NCBI GenBank assembly: GCA_946811695.1
Contig: OX328125.1
Coordinates: 103,326,176 to 103,390,175, forward strand
Reading direction: 5' to 3'
Source: Gonocerus acuteangulatus
Taxonomy: Eukaryota; Arthropoda; Insecta; Hemiptera; Coreidae
Length of the DNA stretch: 64,000 nucleotides
Part shown: positions 1-11,517 of the stretch, one piece after another
Position numbering within the stretch: position 1 is the stretch's first letter
How the letters are laid out: each line of letters opens with the position of its first letter
Position numbers and translations under genes: made by a program
The notes under the pieces: generated by a model
Told to the model about the DNA's origin: nothing
Seen by the model: the letters and a program-made list of their open reading frames with translations, nothing else
Database searches by the model: none

Positions 1-498
1 TAAATATAAGAAATATTTTAAAACTAGTGTACAATGAAGATAAATAATGGATTAAAATTATGTTAAAATGAAAATAAATATATAAAAGTCACTAGTTACA
101 ATTAAAAAAAAAAAAAAAAAAAAAATGATAATTTCTGACGTCTCATTTCATGCTTCATTGGTAGGCCAAATGGGTCAAAATTTGAGTGTTAGATGATATG
201 ATCATTTGTCTTTTCGAAAATAAAGATTATCTTTTCATAATCTTCTGCTTTCCATCATTGAGCAGCCTCTTACAGAAACGTATTAATTATTTTTACAAAT
301 GATTATTATTGCTGACAAAACTGTTTCTTTTAACAGAAAATATTGTAATTTAAACAAAATATTTTTTTTTTTGCCATGACAATATTAATTAAATGTTATT
401 TTCTTTGAAGAAAAGCTACAATGCTTTCTTAGTTAATAGGTTTGGTTCTAGTCATATATAGTAAATAACAGTGAGGAATCATCGTTAGAAACAATTTT
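1..498. other. AT-rich stretch, no gene seen
   Basis: No open frame with coding character and no repeat family recognised. A poly-A run lies near 104-125. Confidence 0.5.
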
Positions 499-509
499 AA
501 TTTTTAAAA

Positions 510-1033
510 GCATAAGGAATACGAGTTAAAGCATCATTTTTCTTTGGGTGCCATCACATATGGGCGTAAGAGGAAAGCAAAGAATGTGTTACAGGACTCA
601 GTCAGGCTAGAACCATTTCTCACTCAAAGAGATTGGAGCCACTACCATAGGAAGATGGTAATAGATAAATGGGAAGCAACCTCGTCAACCCGAAATACAA
701 TACTATCAAAAGTTAAAAAGACAGTTAGACCTATTAGAAGAAACCGCAAATTGACCCATTCTTATTTACTAAATAGGCTCTATCCCTCCACATGTGCTCA
801 ATGTGACAATACTCTGCTCACTGTGGAACACATCCTCACCCAATGCCGCCAATTTAAGGAGAAGAGAAAAAAGTGGATGTTACCAGGAAATTTATCTGAA
901 GTATTGGTAGAAAATTCTAGCTACCTACTCAATATTGTAAATTTTTTGAAAGATGTAAATTTGTAACGTTACATATAATTTATAAGGACACCACTAATGA
1001 CTTCGGTAGAAGCCCCGTATAAACCAATAAATA
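510..1033 (+). mobile_element. LINE 3' fragment, I-group-like ORF2 C-terminus
   Basis: A 5'-truncated non-LTR retrotransposon. The frame is open from about 523 to the stop at 964-966 and encodes the C-terminal tail of an ORF2. It includes a small zinc motif, CAQCDNTLLTVEHILTQC (C-x2-C-x7-H-x4-C), preceded by the KLTHSYLLNR segment that also occurs in the LINEs at 4318-6448 and 55888-58453. About 65 bp of 3' UTR end in AATAAATAA. The 11-bp string AATTTTTAAAA occurs at 499-509 and 1034-1044 and may be a target duplication, but it is low-complexity. Reverse transcriptase and RNase H are missing, so the copy is dead. The I-group placement is inferred from the shared tail. Confidence 0.75.
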
Positions 1034-1044
1034 AATTTTTAAAA

Positions 1045-3360
1045 ATGCTGAAGATCTGAATAATCTATTTTCCTTTCTCTTAAAAGTTTACTATAATTCA
1101 TAATATTAGATTATTTATATTACTTTCAATTATTCATGCCAAATATCCGATTATATGATGTACTTATTTTGTATTCATTTAAATTGATTTGATACAGATT
1201 GTGAAACTTAAGTTATATTTTTTATTCATTTTTTTTTAATTATTATTATGTTTATTTTTGACCTAATAGTACTTAGTTATTTTATAACAAGCACAAACAA
1301 AATCAACAACAAATGGCCAAACTCCATAGTAACATCATGTATCTATCTAATTTATTTATCCATGAAAAAAAATCTGAATATTTTCGACGATTTTCAATAT
1401 TTTGAGATGGAATTTAACAATCCAATATAGTGTTTAAAAATAAGCATTTGTATTCAGGGCTACTAATAGAAATAACAATAAGAAAGGACTTCCAACAGTA
1501 AAGCAAATTCAAATTAAACTAAATTTTATTTTTTAAAGCTTTATTTTGACTTTTTTGATATTTTCTAATAAATTAGAATGCATAAAAGTTATCATTTTTT
1601 CGCAGGGCTTTAAAATCACTCACAAATAAAAAAACTAGTAAATTGTTTTGATGGTTTGACTTGACAACTTTTTAGAAAACCATGTAAGATTCAGACTTTC
1701 ATTTTCTTGTATGCTTTTCTTCAGCAAACTTTAAAAGAATAGTTGAATATAATTAAGTCAATTACAGCTGAAGTTATGAAATTAAAAATAATAGAGCATG
1801 TATTACTTTTTTTTAAATATTCTAATACTTGTGGCTGTGAATACTACTGCTTTCAAGGTGGTTAGTAGGGTAGTAAAGTACATGGGCAAAGAAAATCAAT
1901 ATCCAGCTTATTTGAAATGCCTTGCTTTTATGTTGCATCGAATAGCTTGACAGGAAACAAATGGTTTTTAGTTATTTTTGAATATTTGGAATTTTAAAGT
2001 CAAAACTAATAATTAGTCAAACTGTAAGTAATTTTGTGTTCTTTTTTAAGTTTTTATTGCATTACAACTTATTTTTCACGATATTTTATACATTTGTGTA
2101 ACAAATTCTCAATGATATTATACAGTTTATTGTAAATATCTCACAAGAAATCCTCTTCAATCTAAAACTTTGTAAATTGGTAGAATATATTTATTTTTTT
2201 TAATCGATTTTTTAATTTGATAGAGAAAAATCATTTACGAGGTTCTTCATTTTATTTGAAACAATTATGGAATCAGATTAAACTTTTTTTTTCCTACCAC
2301 ATTGACATGAGTTTTAATAGACTATCAGCTTTCAGATAGGTAGATTTTTTATTTTTTAAATAAGAAATTAATAATTATAAGTTGGTTTTATTCCTAATTC
2401 TAATATGGTTGTGCCATCAATAGCTTTATATTTCTTTCGGTGTAGTGCTTTGAATTTTGAAGTTTTAGACATCTGTTTCAATTCCATATACGCACAGTCT
2501 TACTATTTTTTTTTGTTGTTTACTTTTAACACATTTTCAAGTACCTATCTAATATTTTAACAAACTATTCCTTCAATTAATGAATGAAAGTAAATCCTTT
2601 TTGATATTTTTTTTTTAAACAAGTAAATTTAAATGACTAAATCAATAAAGACAAGAAGACCAATTATTGCAAAAAGTCCCATTATTCATATCCATTCCTT
2701 AGGGAAAACCCATGATTGGACTTTTTATTTGGGCCTTGCTGAAATTTTGTGTCAAAGATTGTATTCCTTCCTTTCATTACTGGCTACTTTAAAATGTACT
2801 TTAGATTTTTGAACTTGCGAGACATTTTCAAAATAGTTTTAAAATTCTTTGACAAGTACTTGGCTTGTTTATCAAATCATTACCTTGAATTTACACGCTT
2901 GGTTAGCAGTTGCATTATTAAACTTTATTATTACAATTATTAATTTTGATTATTTTGTGCATTAAATTGTTGTTATATTTTACTGTATAATTATTTATTG
3001 TTATATTTTTCATTATTGCTTGTGATATTAAATTACAATTGCCTACAAATAATAATAATTATTGTGACATATAATTTTTATTTCTAGCCAACAATTTTTT
3101 TTTACATCAAAATAAAGCTAATTTTATATTATTTGAACTCAACAATTGTAAATTACTATGACTATATCCTTTTATTTTTAAATTCTTAGCTCTATATTTT
3201 CGTCCATCTTTTTCTTCCTAAAGTGAATTTCTTTTGTTCGTTTATCAAAGCATTCTTCACTAAAGGTCACTGCCCCTTTTTGAGGAGAATGTCATTCTTG
3301 TCAATAGTTTCCTCTACAGAATAAGCATAATTTGATAAGATCCAATTTTAAGAGTTTTAG

Positions 3361-3363
<3 letters not shown>
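1045..3363. other. AT-rich intergenic stretch, nothing recognised
   Basis: About 2.3 kb of strongly AT-rich sequence. Only short chance open frames are present, at 1248-1430 and 2749-2943. They lack motifs, splice context or codon bias. No repeat family used elsewhere in the window was recognised here. Confidence 0.5.
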
Positions 3364-3420
<57 letters not shown>

Positions 3421-3488
3421 CTAATATAATATAATATAGTATAGTATATAATATAATATAATATAATATAATATAGTATATAATATAT
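3364..3488. repeat. (TA)n microsatellite and imperfect TAATA tract
   Basis: A run of about 26 TA units, then imperfect ATAATATAGTATA repeats that abut the left end of the foldback element. A matching (TA)n abuts its right end at 7684-7736, so the element sits in, or duplicated, a TA tract. Confidence 0.9.
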
Positions 3489-4317
3489 ACAGGGTGTCCC
3501 GTAAATGTCTAACCATATTGTGAGAGGTGATAGAGGACCTTTAGAGGAACAAAAAGTGTTCTATGACGATTTTCCGAATTCTCATACATAAGGGAGAAAA
3601 CGTCGTTTTATTGTTTTATCGAGACAAACGAGTTTTTTAGAAGAATAATCGCTGTAGCTCCAGCCCAGATAGTTCTACTAGAACAAAAGTGAAACCAATC
3701 GAAAGCTGAGTAAATTTACTACAAGACTAGATGACAGTAAACGTATAATGAATGAATGTACGTATGTCTATCTTACCAAAAGAAAGCTATTCTAAATTTC
3801 CTGACATTTTCTTAATATTTCTTACCAGCGTTACTCCTCAATGGGCAGGATCTGAGATTTCCGGGTTCCAGAAAAACTTCCTTATTTAACCAGCTTTCCA
3901 TTCATGTATCACAACCCTGTGTTATTGAAGTATGTGAACAATTTAGGAACAAAAGTTTAAAAAATAAACATGGATCTGTGAAAAGAAAATTAAATTTTTT
4001 TCTTCAGTTTATTGATAAAGCTTAAAAGAAATATTTGTTTTTATAAATATTTACTTTTATGTTAAGTAAATACTTACATAAAACAATAAAAAAGGTTACT
4101 TCCATGAAAATAAAAAAAAAGTCCTAAAACAGTAAATAAATAAAATACACATTTATTTTGAATTTGTTAATTACAGTAACTAATACTGGGTCCTGGAGGT
4201 GGCCATTAATGAACCCAAACCATACATTAACCTCAAAAATTATTATTTTTACCTAGATCATGCATTTAAACACATTTTTACAGGTATTTATAATTAGAAA
4301 ACAAATGCTTTATCTTG

Positions 4318-6448
4318 AATTGATACTGATGGCCACACTTGTGAACCGTCCTGGGATTCTTGTGAGCCCATGTGTGTTTGTTGTGATAATTAAAAAAAAA
4401 AAAAATCAGTCCCGTAACAGGCCACAAGGGCCCAGAGGGGCAGATACTGTAGAGGTATCTGATTCTTGACCATACGGCACACGAGGGAGATAGTGTGGTC
4501 AACACTATGCTCCGGCCGCCTGATTTTCCCCTTGGCTGCTTCAACTGCTAGAGTCATTAGCACCCAAGGTACCCATTATTAATTAAATTAATTAAAGGCT
4601 GGGTGAGCCTAGGGACGATCTGGCACCCCAAATCCAACCCTCGAACGGCAGCACTAGAAGAAAAAATCTTCAGTGCGCGCTCGGGTTTTGAACCTGGTCC
4701 TCCAGTTCATTAGTCGAGTGCTCTACCACTGAGCTAACCTCGTCCCCGTTGTGATAATTAAATATCCCAAATATCCCCAATGTTGTATGCTGATGATTTA
4801 ACAATATACTGTGCTCATAAAAGTGTGGCTTACAGTTTTACTGAAGTTCAACGAGCCCTTTGTAATGTTTCTTCCTGGCTCAATGAGAATGGTTTCAAAA
4901 TATCAATAAGCAAGTCAGTGGGGGTACTTTTTAGCCGACGTAGGATATTGGAGTTGCCTCCACTTAATATAGATGGGGCGGAAATCCAGATTCTACCTGA
5001 AGCTCGGTTCTTAGGTCTAACCTTCAACTACACACTTTCATGGGCACCGTATTTAATAGAATTAAAAAAGAGATGCTTGTACTCTTTGAATTTTTTAAAA
5101 GTTCTAAGCAACACTAAATGGGGAGCTGATCGTAAGAGTATGATAATGCTTTATAGAAGTTTGATTAGATTGAAATTGGACTATGGATGTGTGGCTTATG
5201 GATCTGCCAGTCCCAGAACCTTAAAAATTATAGATATCATTCATAATTCTGGTCTGAGAATAGCAACTGGTGCTTTTCGGACGAGTCCAGTAAATAGTAT
5301 AATGGTAGATGCTGGTGAGCCCCCTTTACAGTATCCAAGGGATTATCTGGCCTTATCTTACTTCGTAAAGACAATTACATCTCCGTATCACCCTTTAAAC
5401 CAAACTTTTAGGGACTTGTACTTTAATCAACACAACAATTTTGGTAGCAGCAACCAATTTATACATAGATCCATAAGATTGCTGTCCAATGTGGATTTCG
5501 ATCTAAACAAACTTCATCAACTGGCATTTCCAAATCTCGAACCTTGGACTCTTCATGCTTCTAAAATCGATCTGTCACTTACTAGATACATCAAAAGAGA
5601 TACCGCTCCTACGATATTTCAGGCTGAATTCAATAGAATCAGATTGAAGTATCTTGGAGCAACAGAGATATACACAGATGGCTCCAAAACTCATGATGGC
5701 GTAGGATGTGCGATGGTGGATAATGCCAGAATACAGATGTTATCCCTACCGATTCTTAGTTCCATTTATACAGCAGAGCTACTTGCATTAAGCAAAGCAG
5801 TAAATAGTTTAAATCATAATACTAATAACGCAGTGATATATACAGACTCTCTGTCTTCTCTCCTTTCGTTACAGAACTTCTATTCCCGCAATGCGATCAT
5901 ATCAGACCTAATTGAGGGAATAGATTTTCAGTATAAACGAAACCAACATGTGACTCTCTGCTGGATTCCTAGCCACAATGGCATAAGCGGCAGTGATAAA
6001 GCGGATTTGGCAGCAAGACAAGCAGTAAACGCACATCCTACGGTCGGATGCTGTGGCTCATCTAAAAAATCTGATTCACTCAATGTGGCAATACGAATGG
6101 CTTGGAAATAGAGATAATAAATTAAGAGAAATAAAATCGACTACCTCGGCATGGAAAACCTCATCCCAAGGCAGCAGGCGGGATGAGGTGGTTCTGTCGA
6201 GAGTAAGAATTGGCCATACTAATCTCACCCATTCTTACTTATTCAAGCGGGAAGAAAGGCCCGAATGTACAGTATGTGGTGAAGATCTAACAATTAAACA
6301 TATTTTCACGGACTGTAGAGCCTATGAGGAGATTCGAAATCAACTGGACATTCATGGTACTCTCTTTGATATACTTGGAGACGACTATGAATTGTGTCGG
6401 AGAACATTGAGATTCCTCAGGGCTACAGATCTGATCACAAAAATATAA
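4318..6448 (+). pseudogene. LINE ORF2 remnant: reverse transcriptase end, RNase H, zinc tail
   Basis: Degenerate ORF2 of an I-group-like LINE. A stretch resembling RT motif B (RPGILVSPCVF) lies at about 4345-4377. After a SINE insertion the frame resumes with the catalytic LYADDLTIY at 4783. It is followed by the thumb (ARFLGLTFNYTLSWAPY), an RNase H domain (YTDGSKTHDGVG, YTAELLAL, IYTDSLSSLLSL, WIPSHNGISGSDKADLA) and, after a frameshift near 6050, the tail ECTVCGEDLTIKHIFTDC. RNase H carries its D, E, D and the final D, so the domain looks unbroken. Endonuclease, the front of RT, and ORF1 are absent. The fragment fills the centre of the foldback element and begins directly after its left arm. 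Confidence 0.85.
4395..4747 (-). mobile_element. tRNA-derived SINE (family B), full length
   Basis: On the minus strand the head reads as a tRNA: GTTAGCTCAGTGGTAGAGC is the D-arm/A box, and the B box is GGTTCAAAACCC. A roughly 270-bp body follows and ends in a T-rich/A-tail junction (poly-A appears as A-run complement at 4395-4405). A perfect 15-bp target duplication GTTGTGATAATTAAA flanks it (4380-4394 and 4748-4762). It is inserted in the LINE ORF, so it is younger than that LINE. Two more copies lie at 31822-32046 and 51195-51549. Confidence 0.92.
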
Positions 6449-6506
6449 ATAATAATTGAAATTAAAAGAGAACGTAGAACTAGAAAATAGTTGTGGATGG
6501 GTGTGT

Positions 6507-6536
6507 CCGTCTGTATGTGTGTGTGTGTGTGTGTCC

Positions 6537-6571
<35 letters not shown>

Positions 6572-6650
6572 TGTGTGTGTGTGGGTGTGTGTGTGTGGGT
6601 GTGTGTGTGGGTGTGGGTGTGTGTGAGTGTGGGTGGGTGTTATTCAGAGT
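6507..6650 (+). repeat. (GT)n microsatellite
   Basis: A GT-rich simple repeat with GTGGGT and GTCCGT interruptions just downstream of the LINE stop. Open frames across it are an artefact of the repeat. Confidence 0.95.
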
Positions 6651-6807
6651 GTGTGCGTTTAAAATTACATTTTTAGGTATTTTTTTAACCAGTTTTAATC
6701 CTTACGTTATACCCTCTATTTAAAATTACTTAATAAATATTAGATAGATTTGATTAATTTTTTTTTTATTCTAACAGTACATTCTTTGGCTCCACTTAAG
6801 TATATAC

Positions 6808-6872
6808 AGGCACCAATGACCCTAGTGGTTGATGTGCCTTAAAATAAAAAAAAAAATAAAAAAAATATCCCA
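6808..6872 (+). mobile_element. SINE family A tail fragment
   Basis: A diverged copy of the SINE A 3' end (CACCAATGACC...GATGTGCC followed by an A-rich tail). Compare GGCGCTAATGGCC...GATGCGCCG at 35150-35180. The head is missing. Confidence 0.5.
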
Positions 6873-7680
6873 TCCCTAATAAATAAGATGTAGATAGTCC
6901 CGTAAAAATGTGTTCAAATGCGTGATCTAGGTAAAAAGAATAATTTTTGAGGTTAATGTGTGATTGAGGTTCATTAATGGCCACCTCCTGGACCCAGTAT
7001 TAGTTACTGTAATTAACAAATTCAAAATAAATGTGTATTTTATTTATTTACTGTTTTAGGATTTTTTTTTATTTTAGTGGAAGTAATTTTTTTTATTGTT
7101 TCAAGTAAATATTTAATTAATATTTAAGTAAATAGTTATAAAAATAAATATTTCTTTTAAGCTTTTTGAATAAACTGAAGAAAAGCATTTAATTTTCTTT
7201 TCACAGATCCATGTTTTTTTTTAAACTTTGGTTCCTAAATGGTTCACATACTTACAAAAATGGTTCAAATACATACTCCTGGTTAAATAAGGAAGTTTTT
7301 CTGGAACCCGGAAAACTCAGATCCTGCCCATTAAGGAGTATCGCGTGTAAGAAATATCAATAAAATGTCAGGAAATTTAGAATAGCTTTCTATTGGTAAG
7401 ATAGACATACGTACATTCATTCATTTTTACGTTTACTATCAACTAGTCTTATAGTAAATTTACTCAGCTTTCGATTGGTTTCACTTTTGTTCTAGTAGAA
7501 CCACCTGGGCCGGAGCTACAACGATTATTCTTCTAAAAACCACGTTTGTCTCGATAAAACAATAAAATGACGTTTTCTCCCTTATGGGCGAGAATTCGGA
7601 AAATCGTCATAGAACATTTTTCGTTCCTCTAAAGGTCCTCTATCACCTCTCACAATATGGCTAGACATTTACGGGACACC

Positions 7681-7683
<3 letters not shown>

Positions 7684-7736
<53 letters not shown>
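7684..7736. repeat. (TA)n microsatellite
   Basis: A pure TA run abutting the right end of the foldback element. Confidence 0.95.
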
Positions 7737-7739
<3 letters not shown>

Positions 7740-8079
7740 AGATTTATGCATCCTCAGTCTCTTATATTTTGTTATTGTATTGATGTGTCACACAATTTTT
7801 TTCAACTAAAGGCCAAATGTCATTTACATGACAGACATGGATAATTTTTTTTTTTTTTTTTTTTTTTTTCAGTAACATTGATTTCCCCTTTAGACATGCC
7901 ACATGAAAGGAATCATATTTTTGAAGAAATATACAATGTCACTAGTTAATTTTTGTTTAATCCAACTCCAGTAATTTTTATCGGGTAAAAACAGAAAATT
8001 TATTCACCCACACATACCTGTTGTCGAGAGGGTTACTTTGTTATTGAAACTTATGTTAAAATATGCTTAAAGATTATAG
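7737..8079. other. no gene seen; poly-T tract
   Basis: AT-rich sequence with a run of about 23 T at 7848-7870. Nothing else recognised. Confidence 0.5.
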
Positions 8080-8240
8080 TTTGGCTGGAGTCCCTGTGAC
8101 CATCAGCGTTAAGGCTTGAGCACTCCTTTTTTAGGGTCATGGCTTCGATTCCTACCGGAGACGGAGTATTTTCTTTCAAAAAAAATAATAGGCATCAGCC
8201 CTACCCCTGGCTAGAAAAGTGTGAAAAGTGGGGTAATTGT
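8080..8240 (+). mobile_element. tRNA-like SINE (family C)
   Basis: A tRNA-like head with a good B box (GGCTTCGATTCCTACC) and a tail containing GGCATCAGCCCTACCCCTGGCTAGAAAAG. The tail recurs in reverse at 32615-32745 (CTAGCCAGGATAGGGCTGATGCC) and in part at 34135-34185. No target duplication was found. Confidence 0.6.
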
Positions 8241-8697
8241 AGTACTTCTTCATTTTTACAAGAGAAAGGAATTATTCGTTGTTAATGTAAGTGTTGTTTG
8301 AACATCTCATGAACCATTAAAGGGGAATGAACCATATAGATGGTGTTGCTTGGTGGTAGCCTAAAGATAACATGTCCCAAAAAACTATGTTATTTATAAA
8401 GGGATGTTAAAATTTAAATACATATTTATAACATCACTTATTAATGGTACATGGCTCATCACTTATGATGGCTTCTCTTTCAAAAAGAAAAGGAAATGCA
8501 TTCAAGAAGAGGGTGACAACCCATCCCAAAAAATCTCTCTTATTAATATTCATTTTAATTTTAAACTTTATTAATAACATTTTTTTTGTGACAGGTTAGC
8601 TACAGTTTACCACCTTTTTTATTTATTTATTTTAGTTTTTTCACCATTTGGTGACCACCTTTTTAGAGCCAGTATATCGGTGATGTTTTACCTTTTT

Positions 8698-8803
8698 TAT
8701 ATCACAAGCCAATAATTGAGAAAAGCCCCCCACCCTCTAGTAAAAATTAAATCCAAAACTCGAGCCAAGGAGTGTTAATGCCTTAACATTCACTGCCTTT
8801 CGG
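8698..8803 (-). mobile_element. diverged SINE family C fragment
   Basis: The minus strand shares the head arrangement of the 8080 copy (GTTAAGGC..TAACACTCC, then a cytosine-poor B-box region). It is weakly conserved and could be a different tRNA-like repeat. Confidence 0.35.
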
Positions 8804-9312
8804 GCTTTAATTTCATTAATAAAGGGAATTTAAAATTAAAATAAATAATAATATCACCGTTTTATTTAATATTTATTTATAACATCACTAGCAGGGGATT
8901 AAACAGAAAAAATATATGTCTAAATAATAATAATAATAAAAATAGTTTACACTAGTAAATTGAAAACAACAATTAACCATATGAGTTCATAGGGTGGAAA
9001 TAGTCGGGGTACGATAATAGTAGCTAAATAAAATGTAGCCTTGCTACATCACTACATCCCTAAGAAAGTTGAATTATTTAGCATTTTCTACATGAATCAG
9101 TTCTTCCTCTCCTTATACCAATGAAATATAAAAACTCAACTTATAGTTTTAATTCAGCTATTGTAATATTAATAGGTGAACTAAACCGAATTTTGACTAT
9201 TTCGGTCCCTGTAATCACCAAAGTTAACAATCTTTTCTCAAAGATCATATTCATTTAAGGCAGACTAAAAAGATTATCTAAGTATTTGACAAGTAGATAT
9301 CATATTACACTT
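8804..9312. other. no gene seen
   Basis: AT-rich sequence. Short ATTTATTTATAACATCAC strings are shared with 8400-8440, which suggests an old local repeat. Nothing codes. Confidence 0.4.
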
Positions 9313-9930
9313 CAGGGGTGGCCATACTCAACAGTCCGTGCCATTTTTGAAAATTTGAAATTTTTCGCAAGCCAAAGTTAAGTTACGTATTTAAAAGGTA
9401 TTAAACTTTTTTTTACAGAAATTATATTTATTGAACAAATATAAATAAAACTACTAAATATGTATATTGAGTTTAATATTAAAAACGAAACACGTTTATT
9501 TTACTTCTTTTGATAATTCTTTTAAATTTGGTGAATAATTGGTGACAAGACTTCTCAGTAATTCTTTGAGATGATGGTTATTTAATACTAATCGGTGATT
9601 GGATTTTGCAAATTTTAAACTGGAGTAAAATGATTCACATAACTATGTTGTTCCGAATATTGACATAATTCGACAAGCAGCCTTTTTTAATTCTGGATTC
9701 TTCAATTCTGGTAAACAATATTCAAAATTGATTAATCAACGTCGACTTATATTTTAATTGTAGAGCTTGATCTTCTTGAATCTCTATTAATTCTAAATCC
9801 CCAGATACACAAAAATGAAAAGGGAACTTGGGTGTTTTTATCAAGAGCAACAAATAAAAATTCAAAGAGTCAGCCTTCAAGTTTGGGGTGACTCATACAA
9901 AGAGAAATATTGCTTGATATCAGTGAAAAT
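9313..9930 (-). pseudogene. hAT transposase C-terminal remnant with element end
   Basis: The minus strand encodes, across one frameshift and two stops, the C-terminal dimerisation region of a hAT transposase of the GTF2IRD2/ZBED-like type. KFPFHFCVSGDLELIEIQED lies near 9775-9835. ELKKAACRIMSIFGTT, stop, LCESFYSSLK and NNHHLKELLRSLVTNYSPNL lie near 9515-9705. The block IMSIFGTTxLCE..FSSLK is the hAT signature (usually FGSTYLCE..FS.M). Downstream, on the plus strand at 9313, CAGGGGTGGCC matches the CAGGGGTGG termini typical of this hAT branch, so this is the element 3' end. The DDE catalytic part and the other end were not found. Confidence 0.8.
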
Positions 9931-10591
9931 ATAATGTTTTTAAACCTAAAATCCTTATTGAATCAAATAATTGCTTACAGTCCTGTGTTCTTGATTAACT
10001 GGCTATAATCGCTTAAGAGCTCTACTGTATTGTCTGGAAGCTTAAGATTGTTTTAAACTAGCAGTCCCCTCAAGAAATGTTTGTCTGTAAGCTTAGTGTT
10101 ATGTATATCACATATTGGTCCATTTTGTCTTGTCATAAAGTATTCACATGTTTGTCAACTAACTACAATCCGTAGTCAAGCCAGAACAATTTTTACACGT
10201 TTGTTTTGTTTGTTACAGAATGGCCGCTCCTCAACTGGGTAGTTTTAATGTTGTGTTATCATTGCTTTTACAGTTTTTGTAAAGTATTTTTCTATTTTTG
10301 TTGAAAGGCAGAAGTCATATGTCTCACTGCAGTTTTGCAGTAACAGTCTAATAAAGAAAATTTTCCAAGCTCTGCGTTTACTAGTAGCTAGATCACAGAA
10401 ATGTTATTGTTTAGAGTCTGTGAATTATTAAAAATTTATGTTTTTAGTCGATGGGTCATGTATAAGTCCGCAAATGCTTTAATTATTATTATGGCATCAG
10501 TAAATAGTATAATATCACTGTTGTCAGTGTCAGATTTGATATCCAGACTAATGACGGTGCCATTGATTCCAGATGTAAAAATATAATTGGA
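9931..10591. other. possible further hAT debris, unresolved
   Basis: Sequence upstream (on the minus strand) of the hAT remnant. It could hold eroded transposase, but no motif was readable. Confidence 0.3.
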
Positions 10592-11182
10592 GAGCTGGTA
10601 ACACACGTTTCATGAAGTGTTTTACGCACCTTGAAATTTTGCTATAGTTCATTTCTTACACAGATAAGAAGGTAATGTGTTGGCTAGACTTATCATAGAA
10701 CTGCGCATTGGGGAAAGGTGCAAAATAACATTGCCCAAAGTGTTTAATTCAGAACCCAACAACCTTTAATGCAAAATTAAGGCAATTTAACAATGAATAA
10801 TAAATAAGGCAGAAAAAAAAAAAAAGGTTTTTTTAATATTAATTAAAGTGTTTTATTCGCGCTGCGATTTAAACACCATTCAATAAATATAATTGAAAAT
10901 AATTACAAAAGGGCAGACACTTTTTGTGGAGTTTAATTATCAGCAAACATAAAATAAATGTTGCAGTTAAACTCTACAGATATTGCCTTAATTTTACATT
11001 AAAGATTGTTGGCTTCTGAATAAAACACTTTTTTGTGTCTTATTTTTTTTTGCACCTTTCCTGTTTGCGCAGTATCTGATGTTCCACAGTAAGTCTACCC
11101 ATTAAATACTTACCTTCTTATCTACTCAAGAGATGCACTACAGCAAAATTTTGAGGTGAATGAAACATGCGTTACCACCTCT
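10592..11182. mobile_element. foldback/MITE with about 200-bp inverted arms
   Basis: The left arm (about 10592-10800) and right arm (about 10975-11182) are inverted copies. Both contain AAGAAGGTAA, TAGACTTA, TGCGCA, AAAGGTGCAAAA and GTGTTTTATTCAGAA in mirror order, and they end in GCTGGTAACACACGTTTCAT and its counterpart ATGCGTTACCACCTC. There is no coding sequence between them. The target duplication is unclear. It lies just upstream of the SV2-like gene. Confidence 0.75.
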
Positions 11183-11351
11183 TCGACTAATACTAAACAT
11201 TTTTTTTTTTCTTTCTTTGCAACATTTAATAAACATAAAATAAGAAAAAAGTTTAAAAAGTAATGCTATAAAAGATGAGAAGTATCATTTCTAATAAGAA
11301 TTACATATAAATTTATTTTAAAATATTTGGACGATCATCACTTTAATAATA

Positions 11352-11361
11352 TTTTATTTAG
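11352..11361 (+). promoter_or_regulatory. putative splice acceptor directly before the start codon
   Basis: TTTTATTTAG immediately precedes ATG at 11362. Either a 5' UTR intron ends here, or an upstream exon adds N-terminal residues. No such exon was recognised in the window. Confidence 0.5.
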
Positions 11362-11517
11362 ATGGGGACTGATGGAGAAAGAGCTGCTCTTGTAAGCGGC
11401 CATAACCTTTACACTGAAGAAGGCGTAAGAGGTGAGGAGATATCCCCTCCTCCGGTGGAAGAAGAACCAGAACCACATAACTTATTGGGACAGTTTCATC
11501 AAGATGCGCTCACCCAG
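11362..11517 (+). CDS. SV2-like exon 1: cytosolic N-terminus
   Basis: Codes residues 1-52, an acidic and proline-rich cytosolic tail ([18 protein letters not shown]). It ends at CAG/gtataa in phase 0. The first ATG after the acceptor was chosen; no in-frame ATG lies closer to TM1 except M55 in exon 2. Confidence 0.85.

Larger units (their letters stand above)
3489..7684. mobile_element. large foldback DNA element with 0.8-kb inverted arms
   Basis: The terminal inverted repeat ACAGGGTGTCCCGTAAATG at 3489 is mirrored at 7684. The similarity continues for about 0.8 kb: 3489-4284 is the reverse complement of 6899-7684 with scattered substitutions. (TA)n lies on both outer sides, consistent with a TA target as in Tc1/mariner, though a TA duplication cannot be proven inside a TA tract. 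The central 2.6 kb holds a LINE fragment with a SINE inside it, a GT microsatellite and a SINE tail, not a transposase. The unit would be non-autonomous. The ends resemble the many arthropod elements that begin CAGGGTGTCCC, but I cannot name the superfamily. Confidence 0.75.

Noticed and set aside
6491..6723. Two frames rich in VCVCVC
   Set aside because: Translation of the (GT)n microsatellite.
3489..7684. LTR retrotransposon
   Set aside because: The long repeats are inverted, not direct, and no gag, protease, integrase or primer-binding site is present.
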